Shown one piece after another: positions 14,141-21,584 of a stretch of DNA of 60,650 nucleotides (its first letter is position 1; each line of letters starts with the position of its first letter). The notes under the pieces were generated by a model. The model made no database searches, was not told where the DNA came from, and saw only the letters and a list, made by a program, of their open reading frames with translations. The translations under genes were made by a program, and so were the position numbers. The DNA is from Streptomyces sp. G-G2 (GTDB lineage: Bacteria; Actinomycetota; Actinomycetes; Streptomycetales; Streptomycetaceae). The stretch spans positions 1 to 60,650 of the forward strand of contig NZ_JASISO010000051.1 in NCBI RefSeq assembly GCF_030063135.1, given 5' to 3'.

Positions 14141-14212
14141 TGACACCCGGCGTGACACGATTCCGGGGCAGCGTGACACTGGTGTCACGCTCACTTTCTG
14201 TCACCGTGACAG
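14141..14212. promoter_or_regulatory. GTGACAC repeat cluster upstream of the TA-like pair
   Basis: GCGTGACAC occurs as direct copies at about 14140 and 14151. It is followed by AGCGTGACAC-TG-GTGTCACGCT (14170-14191) and CTGTCAC-C-GTGACAG (about 14199-14213). This interval separates the 14251-15003 gene from the start of the antitoxin-like gene and reads as an operator array. The rest of 13920-14250 shows nothing else. Confidence 0.6.
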
Positions 14213-14250
14213 TGGTCCGGGCTCGCGGGCGGCCGGCTCTTACCCGTCGC

Positions 14251-15003
14251 TCACGCCCGGGTTCCTTCGACGCGGGCGAGGAACGCGGCGAGCGCGCCGG
14301 CGGCTTCGGGTTCGGTGGTGGCCAGCCGGGCCGCGAACGCCAGCTCGTCGACGTCAGCGCCGGGGACCAGGCGGGTGAGTTCAGCGAGCAGCGCGGCGTG
14401 CGCGAGGACCGGCGGCGTCAGAAGGCCGGCCGCGGATTCGCGGGCGGCGGGGTCGCGGTAGTGCCCGAGGTGCGCGGTCAGGGCGCGGGCGAGCCAGGCG
14501 TCGACGTCGGCCTGGACGTAGCCGCCGGCTCGCCGGGTGAGTTCGTCGCGTACGGCTTCGTCGCCGGTGTGGGGCTTGGTTTGCTCCAGAGTGCCGAGCT
14601 CGCGCAGCGCCTGGAGCTCGTCGGCGCGGGCCGCGATCCGCTGGGCTTCGCGCAGCTCAGCTTCCCGGGCGGCGGCGGCCGCGGTGTCGGCGGCGAGCTC
14701 GGCCTGGACGACGACGTCGCCCTGCGGGTCGTACACGTCGTCGGTCCCGGCGAGCAGCTGCGTGATGCGCGCCCACTCCGCGAGCTCCGCCGGTCCGCGC
14801 TCATCGTTCGCCAGGTCCTCGTGCCTGGAGTCCTGCCGGGCTTCGAAGCGGGCGTCCTCGAGCGCGGCCGCGGCTTCCGTGTGCGTCATGCCCCGGGCGC
14901 GGCGGCGCACCGAGCTGCGGCCCACCTTCGCCTGGTCGACCGGAGCGGGCGCGGGAACTCTGGTGAGAGGGCGGCGCGATCGCCGAGTCGCGGCAGTGTC
15001 CAT
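14251..15003 (-). CDS. Ala-rich helical protein of unknown function
   Basis: 250 aa from ATG at 15003, chosen because GAGAGAGG lies six bases upstream; an in-frame ATG at 15024 is possible. The N-terminus is basic (RRSRRPLTRVPAPAP, RRRARG). The rest is strongly helical and rich in Ala, Glu and Arg (AAAAAREAELREAQRIAARADELQALRELG), consistent with coiled coil. It lies immediately downstream of tpg2 on the same strand, about 107 bases apart, so it may belong to that transcription unit. No family recognised. Confidence 0.65.
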   Translation of the reverse strand: MDTAATRRSRRPLTRVPAPAPVDQAKVGRSSVRRRARGMTHTEAAAALEDARFEARQDSRHEDLANDERGPAELAEWARITQLLAGTDDVYDPQGDVVVQAELAADTAAAAAREAELREAQRIAARADELQALRELGTLEQTKPHTGDEAVRDELTRRAGGYVQADVDAWLARALTAHLGHYRDPAARESAAGLLTPPVLAHAALLAELTRLVPGADVDELAFAARLATTEPEAAGALAAFLARVEGTRA

Positions 15004-15110
15004 CTGAGGGCCTCTCTCTTTCATTGCGGAAAACTGGGTACGGCCCGCCGCTAGAGCGCTCCGTCGGCGGGCCGTACCCCAGGTTTATAGCAGGCCGCTA
15101 TTCGCCGTGC

Positions 15111-15695
15111 CTAAAACGAAAGTTTTATGTATCCGACTGACGTGAAGTCGGCGCGCAAGCCGATTGCGCGCGTGCCCCAGTCGGTGAAATACGACTCGGC
15201 TATGGCCTCCGCGACAATGGGTTGTAGATCTTCCTCGGTCTTGCCCTCGTCGCGGGCCGCGAGGATCTGGGCCACGTACGTGGGAGAGATCGGCGTGCTG
15301 ATGTACCGCACCCGGCCGTCGTCGGAGCTGCCGTTCGCGGTGAATCCGAAGTACGCCTCGCACTCCACCCACATCCCGCCGGAGGTGGCCGCGCGCTCCC
15401 TCGCCTGCGCCCTGACCTGCGGTTGCCACTCGGATTCAGTCTCTCTCACCAGAGCTTCCTGAAGCTTCTTCTGTGGCTTCTTGAGCTTCCCGGCGCGGTA
15501 GCGCTCCACCGTGCGCCGGGAGGTGTTCAGGCGCTCGGCAAGCTCCTTGGTCGAAGCCTTCGTGCGCGTGAGGAGGAATTCGACTTTAGCCCTGGCGGAC
15601 TGCGGAATCTTCCGGGTGAAGACGGCGCGTTCCGCGCGGGCCAGGGCTTCCAGGACGCTCCGCGCGGGGGCCGACTGCTCGTGTTCTTGGGTCAT
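15111..15695 (-). CDS. Second Tpg-like telomere terminal protein
   Basis: 194 aa from ATG at 15695. It shares the Tpg plan with the protein at 17379-17942: an N-terminal helix-turn-helix (TKASTKELAERLNTSRRTVERYRAGKLKKPQKKL), then EWQPQVRAQARERAATSGGMWVECEAYFGFT, and a C-terminal region with ISTPISPTYVAQIL and AIAESYFTDWG. Tpg proteins become covalently attached to the 5' ends of Streptomyces telomeres and prime end patching. It is not next to its own tap gene. It may serve the second, diverged telomere arm or be a redundant paralogue. A TGTGGACAG site lies 25 bases before its start. Confidence 0.85.
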   Translation of the reverse strand: MTQEHEQSAPARSVLEALARAERAVFTRKIPQSARAKVEFLLTRTKASTKELAERLNTSRRTVERYRAGKLKKPQKKLQEALVRETESEWQPQVRAQARERAATSGGMWVECEAYFGFTANGSSDDGRVRYISTPISPTYVAQILAARDEGKTEEDLQPIVAEAIAESYFTDWGTRAIGLRADFTSVGYIKLSF

Positions 15696-15747
15696 GTCCG
15701 CATGCTCGGACGCGGAACCTGTGGACAGAGGACAGGCGTTTGGGCGC

Positions 15748-16113
15748 TCAGGCCAGCGCGGTGCGTCCTTCGTCCGTCGCCTCGACCAGGTCCGGCCGCT
15801 CACCGTTCGCCGGGTGCACGACCCGCACCAGGTTCTTCTGCCAGAGGGAGACCGACGCCCCGTAGAGCGCGAACTGCTCGTCTGCCCAGGCGACGCGGAC
15901 CGGGTCGTCCTCGGGGGCGTGCACCTCGGGCGGGACAGCCTGGTTGAGGGCGGGGAAGAACGTGGACATCGCGGTCGGGGCAGGTGCCTGGGAAACGGCG
16001 TGCAGCAGGCCCCGCTCGTGGGTATTCAGCTCCATCGCCTCAGCGTAGAGGTCGCCACCGGCAGGAAGTTCGCCGTACACGCGGTACGGATGCCAGGTGC
16101 GGGCGTTGACCAC
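15748..16113 (-). CDS. Uncharacterised protein, divergent from 16117
   Basis: 121 aa if it starts at GTG 16113; an ATG at 16035 would give 95 aa. Codons are G/C-ending throughout. The sequence GELPAGGDLYAEAMELNTHERGLLHAVSQAPAP and the Trp-containing VRVAWADEQFALYGASVSLWQKNLVRVVHP indicate a small globular protein. No motif is recognised. Its upstream neighbour starts four bases away on the other strand, so each promoter would have to lie inside the other's coding region unless the internal starts are used. Confidence 0.55.
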   Translation of the reverse strand: MVNARTWHPYRVYGELPAGGDLYAEAMELNTHERGLLHAVSQAPAPTAMSTFFPALNQAVPPEVHAPEDDPVRVAWADEQFALYGASVSLWQKNLVRVVHPANGERPDLVEATDEGRTALA

Positions 16114-16116
16114 GGT

Positions 16117-16500
16117 GTGAGCACACCCTCCCGGCGACACCCCGCAATCCTGCGGCCTGACTTCCCCGACCAGCGCTACGTCCTGCTGGACAACCGGCTC
16201 TGGGGCTCCCTGGAGCACGACCCGCACTTGCTGGAGTGCGTGGCCCGTACTGCCCGCGGACGGCGATGTTCGGACCCCTTGGAGTGGGGCGTCACTCTGC
16301 CCGACGTCGTCGTCCTGATCGGCAAGCAGCTGACGGTCGCGTACGACGGCCGGTCCTACGAGGATGCCGAGAGGTGGAAGGCGCAGCGCTGCGCCTTCCA
16401 CTTCGGGGAGGCGGCTCCCGACCGTGCGCCGCGTGAACTCGTGCCGTGCGCGGCCGACGGCACGCTCCTGGTCGCGCCTGGCGGCCTGTACGGCCCCTGA
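16117..16500 (+). CDS. Uncharacterised 127-aa protein
   Basis: GTG at 16117; the only upstream purine-rich stretch (AGGTGCGGG) is rather far away. Codon third positions are strongly biased from about 16130 to the stop. The sequence DQRYVLLDNRLWGSLEHDPHLLECVARTARGRRCSDPLEWGVTLPDVVVLIGKQ followed by VAPGGLYGP suggests a compact enzyme-like or binding fold, but I know no family. It is an isolated + strand gene amid - strand genes and converges on 16529-17143. Confidence 0.55.
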   Translation: MSTPSRRHPAILRPDFPDQRYVLLDNRLWGSLEHDPHLLECVARTARGRRCSDPLEWGVTLPDVVVLIGKQLTVAYDGRSYEDAERWKAQRCAFHFGEAAPDRAPRELVPCAADGTLLVAPGGLYGP

Positions 16501-16528
16501 TGCGGCCCCGGCCGCACCGGACGGGAGA

Positions 16529-17143
16529 TCAGGCGGAAGGGGAAGCGGACATCGGCGAGCCTGCCCAGGTGGCTCTGTCCGCGTTCCGCTGCATCAGGAG
16601 GCGGGCGGGCAGGTCCCGGCGCTCCACGACGCGGATCGCCGCGGGGTTGATCCGCACGCCCATGGCGCCGACCCGCTCGACGAAGCCGCGGGCCTCGAGC
16701 CGGTCCACCGCTTCCATGATCTCGCTGGGCGTGAGGAAGAACGCCGGCGCGAGCAGAAACTCCAGCTGGAAGTTCCGGATCTCCGGCGGCCCCCCGGGCC
16801 GGTGCAGCTCCGCCTGCTTCAGGACCAGCCACAGCAGAGCGGCGGCCTCGTAGGGGGAGGCGAACAGCTCCCGGAGCAGGTCCTGGTGCCAGGACACCAC
16901 CAGGGTGTCGGCGGAGTCGGGATCGAGCTCCATGAGCCTGCGGTCATGGTCCGTGTCCGGCGGCAGGATCCGGAACGGCGGCAGAGGCGCCATCGCACGG
17001 TGGGCGTCCTGGATCCGGCCCTGGTGCAGTTGAGAGCGTCCGGCCCGGTCCGGCGCGCACTTCTCCCCCGGTGCTGCCTGGCAGTCGGGACAGGTGCGGG
17101 TACGGGCCTTCTCCCGTACGGCCGGCGCAACAGCTCGGCTCAC
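16529..17143 (-). CDS. Zinc-finger plus winged-helix-like protein
   Basis: 204 aa from GTG at 17143. The N-terminus carries CPDCQAAPGEKCAPDRAGRSQLHQGRIQDAH, a zinc-finger signature common in actinobacterial plasmid and phage proteins. The C-terminal half (FLTPSEIMEAVDRLEARGFVERVGAMGVRINPAAIRVV) reads as a winged helix. This suggests nucleic-acid binding. It lies about 190 bases downstream of the tap-tpg terminator on the same strand, so it is probably a separate unit. Confidence 0.65.
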   Translation of the reverse strand: MSRAVAPAVREKARTRTCPDCQAAPGEKCAPDRAGRSQLHQGRIQDAHRAMAPLPPFRILPPDTDHDRRLMELDPDSADTLVVSWHQDLLRELFASPYEAAALLWLVLKQAELHRPGGPPEIRNFQLEFLLAPAFFLTPSEIMEAVDRLEARGFVERVGAMGVRINPAAIRVVERRDLPARLLMQRNADRATWAGSPMSASPSA

Positions 17144-17328
17144 GTCAGCTCGCGCCGGTTCTTGCTGCTCACCAGGGAGCCTTCCGCTGGAGTCGGGTGA
17201 TGGTGCTCAGCATGGCGGCGCTCCGCGGCGGCCGGGAGCAGCGGCTCCGAACGTGGGCGGGTTTTCGCCCGATCGTGCGAGCGCGCTGCGGTCCGCCGTT
17301 GACGTTGCCGGACGGCCGCCCGGCATGC

Positions 17329-17360
17329 CGTGAGCCCCGGACCACGGTCCGGGGCTCACG
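17329..17360. terminator. Terminator of tap-tpg
   Basis: CGTGAGCCCCGGAC and its exact complement form a 14-bp stem with a four-base loop, 18 bases beyond the tpg stop codon. Confidence 0.85.
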
Positions 17361-17378
17361 GGTTGTTCGGGGTACGGC

Positions 17379-17942
17379 CTACAGCTGGAACCCCAGGTCG
17401 AGCACGTCGTTGATCTGGACCTCCTGGAGGGAGCCGGCGCGGCGGCCGCTGTCCTGGAAGTAGACCTCCTTGAGTGCTTCGGCGGTGAGCTCGCGCAGCC
17501 GGTCTTCGCTGGCGCCCTGCTCCTGGGCGTCGAAGAGGCGGGCCGCGTACTGGGGAGGCAGGGCGACGGTGATGTGCCGCTCGCGGTCCTCGTCCGTGGA
17601 GTCCATCGAGGCTCCGGCGTAGCCGAGGCGGGCGTGGACGTCGATGACGATGCCGCCGGTGGTTGCCGCCTTCTCCTTCGCCTTGGCCCGGATTTGTGGC
17701 TGCCAGCGCTTCTTCACCTCGCGCTCCAGGCGCGCGGCGAGGTCCGCTCGCGGCTTCTTGATCTGCTCCTTCACGTACCGCTCGACGGTGCGCTGGGAGA
17801 CCCGCAGCATCTGGGCGACCTGCTTGGTGCCCTTGTACTGCTTGACCAGGTAGCGCATCTGCGCGCCGGCCGACTTCGGCGCGGGCCGGGTGAACGCCTT
17901 CGCCACGGCCTGGTTGAGGCCGTCCCCGAACTCCTTGTTCAT
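17379..17942 (-). CDS. tpg: Telomere terminal protein Tpg
   Basis: 187 aa, ATG at 17942 with GGGAG upstream. Its length and features fit Tpg (about 185 aa): an N-terminal helix-turn-helix (KGTKQVAQMLRVSQRTVERYVKEQIKKPR, residues about 37-65), then KRWQPQIRAKAKEKAATTGGIVIDVHARLGYAG, and a C-terminal helical region (YAARLFDAQEQGASEDRLRELTAEALKEVYFQDSGRR). Tpg is linked covalently to the 5' DNA ends of linear Streptomyces replicons and works with Tap. It lies eight bases downstream of tap on the same strand, the conserved tap-tpg operon. Its presence on a circular contig is the main clue that the molecule is, or recently was, linear. Confidence 0.93.
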   Translation of the reverse strand: MNKEFGDGLNQAVAKAFTRPAPKSAGAQMRYLVKQYKGTKQVAQMLRVSQRTVERYVKEQIKKPRADLAARLEREVKKRWQPQIRAKAKEKAATTGGIVIDVHARLGYAGASMDSTDEDRERHITVALPPQYAARLFDAQEQGASEDRLRELTAEALKEVYFQDSGRRAGSLQEVQINDVLDLGFQL

Positions 17943-17950
17943 CGCGCTCC

Positions 17951-20206
17951 CTACTCCCCGTTGTCCTTGTCGGTGAAGGTGCCGTCCTTGATGTACCGGG
18001 CGAGGTTGAGCTCAGGGGCCTTGTGCTGCTCCCGGGCTCCCTCTCCCCAGAGCGTGGTCTGGGTGCCCTCGTGCTTCACCAGGCCGGGGTTGACCCCGAG
18101 CTTGAAGCCGCCCGGGAGCGGCTTGCCCTCGCGGTAGGGCAGGAAGTCCAGCGGGCTCTCGCCGTCGACGGCGTAGACGACGCAGTCGGACAGGATCGCC
18201 ACCGGGTACTGCCCGGTGAACGCCGCGTGCTTGACCATCTTCCTGTGCAGGTTGATCCGGGTACGGGAGATGACCGCCGCGCGGATGTCGGGCCGCCACG
18301 TGGGGCGCTCCAGGGCCCGCCACCGCTCGCCGGACGTCCAGCCCTCGCCGCGGGGCCGCTCGCGCAGCTTCCCCAAGCCCCCCTTCACCGTCGCCTTGAC
18401 CGCCGAGACGACGATCGCCATCTGCGGGTCGCGGCCCTTGTAGCCGTCCATCGCCGCGAGGAAGTCCTCGGGCGTCAGGTCGGCGTCGACACCGAGGTCG
18501 GCCATCGTGGCGAGGTAGGCGTCGCGCAGCCGGGCGTACCAGCCGTCCAGGTAGCGGCCGTTCTCGTACCGGACGTACGCCTCGGTCGGCGTCACGTCGT
18601 ACCCGAGCTCCTGGGCGTAGGCGATGGTCGGCGTCGCGTACCAGGCCGGTCCCGTCGGACGGTCGCCCTTCGGCGTGAACGGGGAGGGCAGCAGCGCGCC
18701 GTCCAGCTCCGCCCACTCCTTGCCGACCTTCACCCGCGACAGGTCGACGTGGGACAGGTCGACCAGCCAGCTTCCCGGGAGCTTCGGGTCGAACACCGGG
18801 TTCTTGACGTGCGTGTGCTCACCGAGGCCGACGACCAGCCCGTTCGCTCCGGCGGCGAACGCCATGTTGACGTCCAGGCCCACGAGGTGGCTGCGCAGGC
18901 ACTCGTCGTCGGTCAACGGGCGCGCCCAGTCGTATGCCTCCTCGAACAGCTTCTCCTCCGGCCCCCTCACGTGGAAGCGCGGCAGGTCCGCCAGCAGCGG
19001 GTGCCCGTCGGGGGCCTCGCACGGCGCGCAGTCCACCGGGTCCACGCCCAGCGACCCGGGCGTCTTGCCATCGGCCCGCCGCATGACGCCGGTCTCCTCA
19101 TCCCGCACGGCGTAGGTCGGCGGGTGCAGGGCGGTCATGAGCTCGAGGCCGGTCACCGCAGTGGAGCCGCGCGGCGTCATCACCCGGGCCGCGTAGGCGC
19201 CCAGGACACGGGCGAGCTCCGCCGGCGGCAGCTGCCCGGCGGCACCCCAGAAGCGGGGGTCCAGCGCGTTCCACGACGGGATGCACAGCTGGACGCACTG
19301 GCGGTCGGAGCCCTGGGCGGGGCGGTAGATCCGAGCCCACGGGCCGAACCCGCGCTTGGTGAGCTGCCAGTCGGCGCGGGTCAGCTGCTTGATGACCTTG
19401 TGGCCCTCCGGGATCCGCCCGGCGATCCGCTCCTCCTCGGTGAGGCCGACGGGCAGGCCGTAGCGCTCGCACGCGGCCGCGGTGAGCACGATCAGCGGGT
19501 CGGCCAGCCTGCCCGGACCGGACAGCTTCGGCTGTCCGAGCTTCGCCTCCTTCAGGGTCCAGTCCACCAGGGACGGCAGGCTCTTGGCGGGCACGTCCAG
19601 GACCAGGCCGCCGACGCAGTACGCCAGCACCTTCCCGTCCTCGACGTCGACGACCGCCAGCGGTCCGTTCTCGAACCGCGGATCCGTCTCACCCACCGGG
19701 GCCCCGGCGGAGGTCGCGGCCGGGGCCGCCTTCTTCGCGCCGGGGCGGCGCGACGTCGACGTCGGCCTGGTGGTGGGCGCCGGACCCGGAGCCGCCGCTG
19801 GAGCAGCGGCGGCAGGGGCGGGGGTGGTGCTGCTCTGGGTGTTCTCGGTTGCAGTCATGTCCGCAGCCTCGGGCGCCGGACCTGTGGACAGAGGCCGCGC
19901 TTCCGCCGGGGCGGGCACGGCGGTGAACGTGGCGGGCACCTCAGCGGCAGAGACGGTGGCAGCCGCGGCGGGGTAGAGCTCCGCGAGCTGCGCCAGCAGC
20001 CGGGCGTACGCGTCGCGCTCCGGCGGCCGCGGCTCCGTCTTGCCGGACTCCCACCCGGACACCGTGGCCCGGCGCACCTTCAGCGCGGTGGCCACTTCGT
20101 CGATCGTCAGGCCGTGCGCGGCCCGCAGACGCTTGCGCTCCGCCGGGGGCGGAAGCGTGGAACGGGACGCGACCAGCGCGTCGACCGCATCGAACAACTC
20201 GGACAT
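17951..20206 (-). CDS. tap: Telomere-associated protein Tap
   Basis: 751 aa, ATG at 20206 with AGGAGG six bases upstream. The N-terminus (MSELFDAVDALVASR) and XRE helix-turn-helix (RAAHGLTIDEVATALKVRRATVSGWESGKTEPR, residues about 28-60) are typical of Tap. An Ala/Pro-rich linker (about 80-165) leads to the large conserved core, with GLDVNMAFAAGANGLVVGLG and DCVVYAVDGESPLDFLP. Tap binds the 3' single-stranded telomere overhang and recruits Tpg. Two CGTACG-N5-CGTACG repeats upstream are likely autoregulatory operators. A TGTGGACAG motif lies inside the linker coding region at 19883. Confidence 0.93.
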   Translation of the reverse strand: MSELFDAVDALVASRSTLPPPAERKRLRAAHGLTIDEVATALKVRRATVSGWESGKTEPRPPERDAYARLLAQLAELYPAAAATVSAAEVPATFTAVPAPAEARPLSTGPAPEAADMTATENTQSSTTPAPAAAAPAAAPGPAPTTRPTSTSRRPGAKKAAPAATSAGAPVGETDPRFENGPLAVVDVEDGKVLAYCVGGLVLDVPAKSLPSLVDWTLKEAKLGQPKLSGPGRLADPLIVLTAAACERYGLPVGLTEEERIAGRIPEGHKVIKQLTRADWQLTKRGFGPWARIYRPAQGSDRQCVQLCIPSWNALDPRFWGAAGQLPPAELARVLGAYAARVMTPRGSTAVTGLELMTALHPPTYAVRDEETGVMRRADGKTPGSLGVDPVDCAPCEAPDGHPLLADLPRFHVRGPEEKLFEEAYDWARPLTDDECLRSHLVGLDVNMAFAAGANGLVVGLGEHTHVKNPVFDPKLPGSWLVDLSHVDLSRVKVGKEWAELDGALLPSPFTPKGDRPTGPAWYATPTIAYAQELGYDVTPTEAYVRYENGRYLDGWYARLRDAYLATMADLGVDADLTPEDFLAAMDGYKGRDPQMAIVVSAVKATVKGGLGKLRERPRGEGWTSGERWRALERPTWRPDIRAAVISRTRINLHRKMVKHAAFTGQYPVAILSDCVVYAVDGESPLDFLPYREGKPLPGGFKLGVNPGLVKHEGTQTTLWGEGAREQHKAPELNLARYIKDGTFTDKDNGE

Positions 20207-20237
20207 GGGTTACCTCCTGACGACACTCTACCCCATG

Positions 20238-20280
20238 GAACGTACGAAGTGCGTACGTTCGCCGTACGAATTGCGTACGG
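20238..20280. promoter_or_regulatory. Twin CGTACG-N5-CGTACG operators between tap and the GNAT gene
   Basis: GAACGTACG-N5-CGTACGTTC (20238-20260) and CCGTACG-N5-CGTACGG (20262-20280) have centres 22 bases apart, so they lie on the same face of the helix. They sit 32-74 bases upstream of tap in the divergent intergenic region. Tap's own HTH or the small XRE protein at 26156 is a plausible binder. Confidence 0.75.
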
Positions 20281-20380
20281 AGCGAGTTCGGGGGCGATCG
20301 GGAGGGCGTTCTGGCCGGTGTAGTGGCTGGTTCTGGTGATCCGCCAGCCCGGCCGGGTCCGGCTCAGTACGGTGCCGAGC

Positions 20381-21097
20381 ATGGCCAAACGAGGGAAGAC
20401 CCGCAGCGGCTCCACCCCGCCGCAGCCCGTGACCAGCAAGCGCGTCATCGAGGGCTGGCAAGGCCCCGAGGGAGGGCGCATCCGGCTTGCTCAGGCGGGC
20501 GAGGAGGCCGCCGTGCAGGATCTGATGGCCGCCGCGGGAGCGCGGCTGGACCAGCCGGCGGCCGACCAGTTCGGCGGTGAGCTCGCCGTGGCGCTGTGCG
20601 CCGGGCTGACCGGGCAGGAGGCGTGGATCAGGGCGATGACACCGCTGCTGGTGCAGAGGACGTACCTCGACGCGATCCCCGGGCTCTCCCTGGTCCTGGT
20701 CGCGGAGGACAAGGCCGGCGACATCGTCGGCGCGGCGTACTCGATGCCGCCGATGCCCATCATGAACGGCGCCCAGCAGCAGGGATTCCCTCCCGAGCAG
20801 CTGATGTCCATTCCCATCGCCCTCGCCAAGCTGGCCGGCCTCAGCGTCACGGAGAAGGCCCGCGGCGCCGGATGGGCCACCCACCTGCTCAAGCGCACCG
20901 TGCAGGTCTACGAACAGCTCGACCTGCTCCTGTTCTACGGGCAGTGCCCCGTCGGCTCCGGCCTGGACCGCTTCTACCAGCAGCGCGGCTTCACGCCGCT
21001 CGCCCCGCAGGAGAAGCTGGACCTGGCCCCGCTCAGCCTGCCCTTCGGCATCGACCCCGGGCCCGGAGAGCAGCTCTTCGTCCGCTGGAAGCGCTGA
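20381..21097 (+). CDS. GNAT-family N-acetyltransferase
   Basis: 238 aa from ATG at 20381. After a basic start (MAKRGKTRSGS) the fold shows LSLVLVAEDKAGDIVGAAY (central strands) and LAGLSVTEKARGAGWATHLLKRTVQVYEQLDLLLFYGQC (acetyl-CoA motif), then FYQQRGFTPLAP. The motif reads RGAGWA where the typical form is R/QxxGxG/A, still compatible with acetyl-CoA binding. It is paralogous to the gene at 4601. Divergent from tap and sharing its operator region; substrate unknown. Confidence 0.85.
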   Translation: MAKRGKTRSGSTPPQPVTSKRVIEGWQGPEGGRIRLAQAGEEAAVQDLMAAAGARLDQPAADQFGGELAVALCAGLTGQEAWIRAMTPLLVQRTYLDAIPGLSLVLVAEDKAGDIVGAAYSMPPMPIMNGAQQQGFPPEQLMSIPIALAKLAGLSVTEKARGAGWATHLLKRTVQVYEQLDLLLFYGQCPVGSGLDRFYQQRGFTPLAPQEKLDLAPLSLPFGIDPGPGEQLFVRWKR

Positions 21098-21167
21098 ACG
21101 GCCAGCAGCCGTACCGCGCGACCCCGACCAAAGCTCCACGAACCGAAGGTCGGCGCCTGAGCTCTGC

Positions 21168-21542
21168 TCAATCCGCAGTCCGGCGGTCGTCGTCCAGGTG
21201 GCCCATGGCGTAGCCGTGCTCATCCGGGTGACGGGCCAGGCGCGCCATCACCCACGCGGTCCGGGCGTCCATTCCCTCGCCGAAGTCGGCGGCCAGGCGC
21301 CGCGCCTGCCACGTCGTACGCGGAGCGAGCACCCACCGCACGAGCGGGAAGCGGACGCGGCCGGTGCCGGCTGTCGTCCGGCCCGCCCCGCCGGGGAGGT
21401 CTTCGGAGGCGGGGCTGGGGATGTTCAGGTCGGTCACGATCGCGAGTCTGGTGACGGCCCGGGGCGCCGCGAGGGTGATCAGGTTGGAGATCACCGAAAC
21501 GGGCGGCGCCGCATCCCCGGAGTTGACGCCCGCCTCCCACAT
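21168..21542 (-). CDS. Uncharacterised 124-aa protein
   Basis: ATG at 21542 with GAGGA about ten bases upstream; codons are G/C-biased. The middle AVTRLAIVTDLNIPSP and the C-terminal FPLVRWVLAPRTTWQARRLAADFGEGMDARTAWVMARLARHPDEHGYAMGHLDDD suggest a helical protein with conserved Trp/Arg. It lies 42 bases beyond the 3' end of the kinase-DnaJ gene on the same strand and may be the last gene of that operon. No family recognised. Confidence 0.55.
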   Translation of the reverse strand: MWEAGVNSGDAAPPVSVISNLITLAAPRAVTRLAIVTDLNIPSPASEDLPGGAGRTTAGTGRVRFPLVRWVLAPRTTWQARRLAADFGEGMDARTAWVMARLARHPDEHGYAMGHLDDDRRTAD

Positions 21543-21584
21543 CGACGACGTCCTCGCCCGCCGCTCCTGATCGGGCCGGACTAT

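Noticed and set aside
18023..20323. 766-codon open frame opposite tap
   Set aside because: Antisense shadow of tap; the real gene has recognisable domains and a strong ribosome site.
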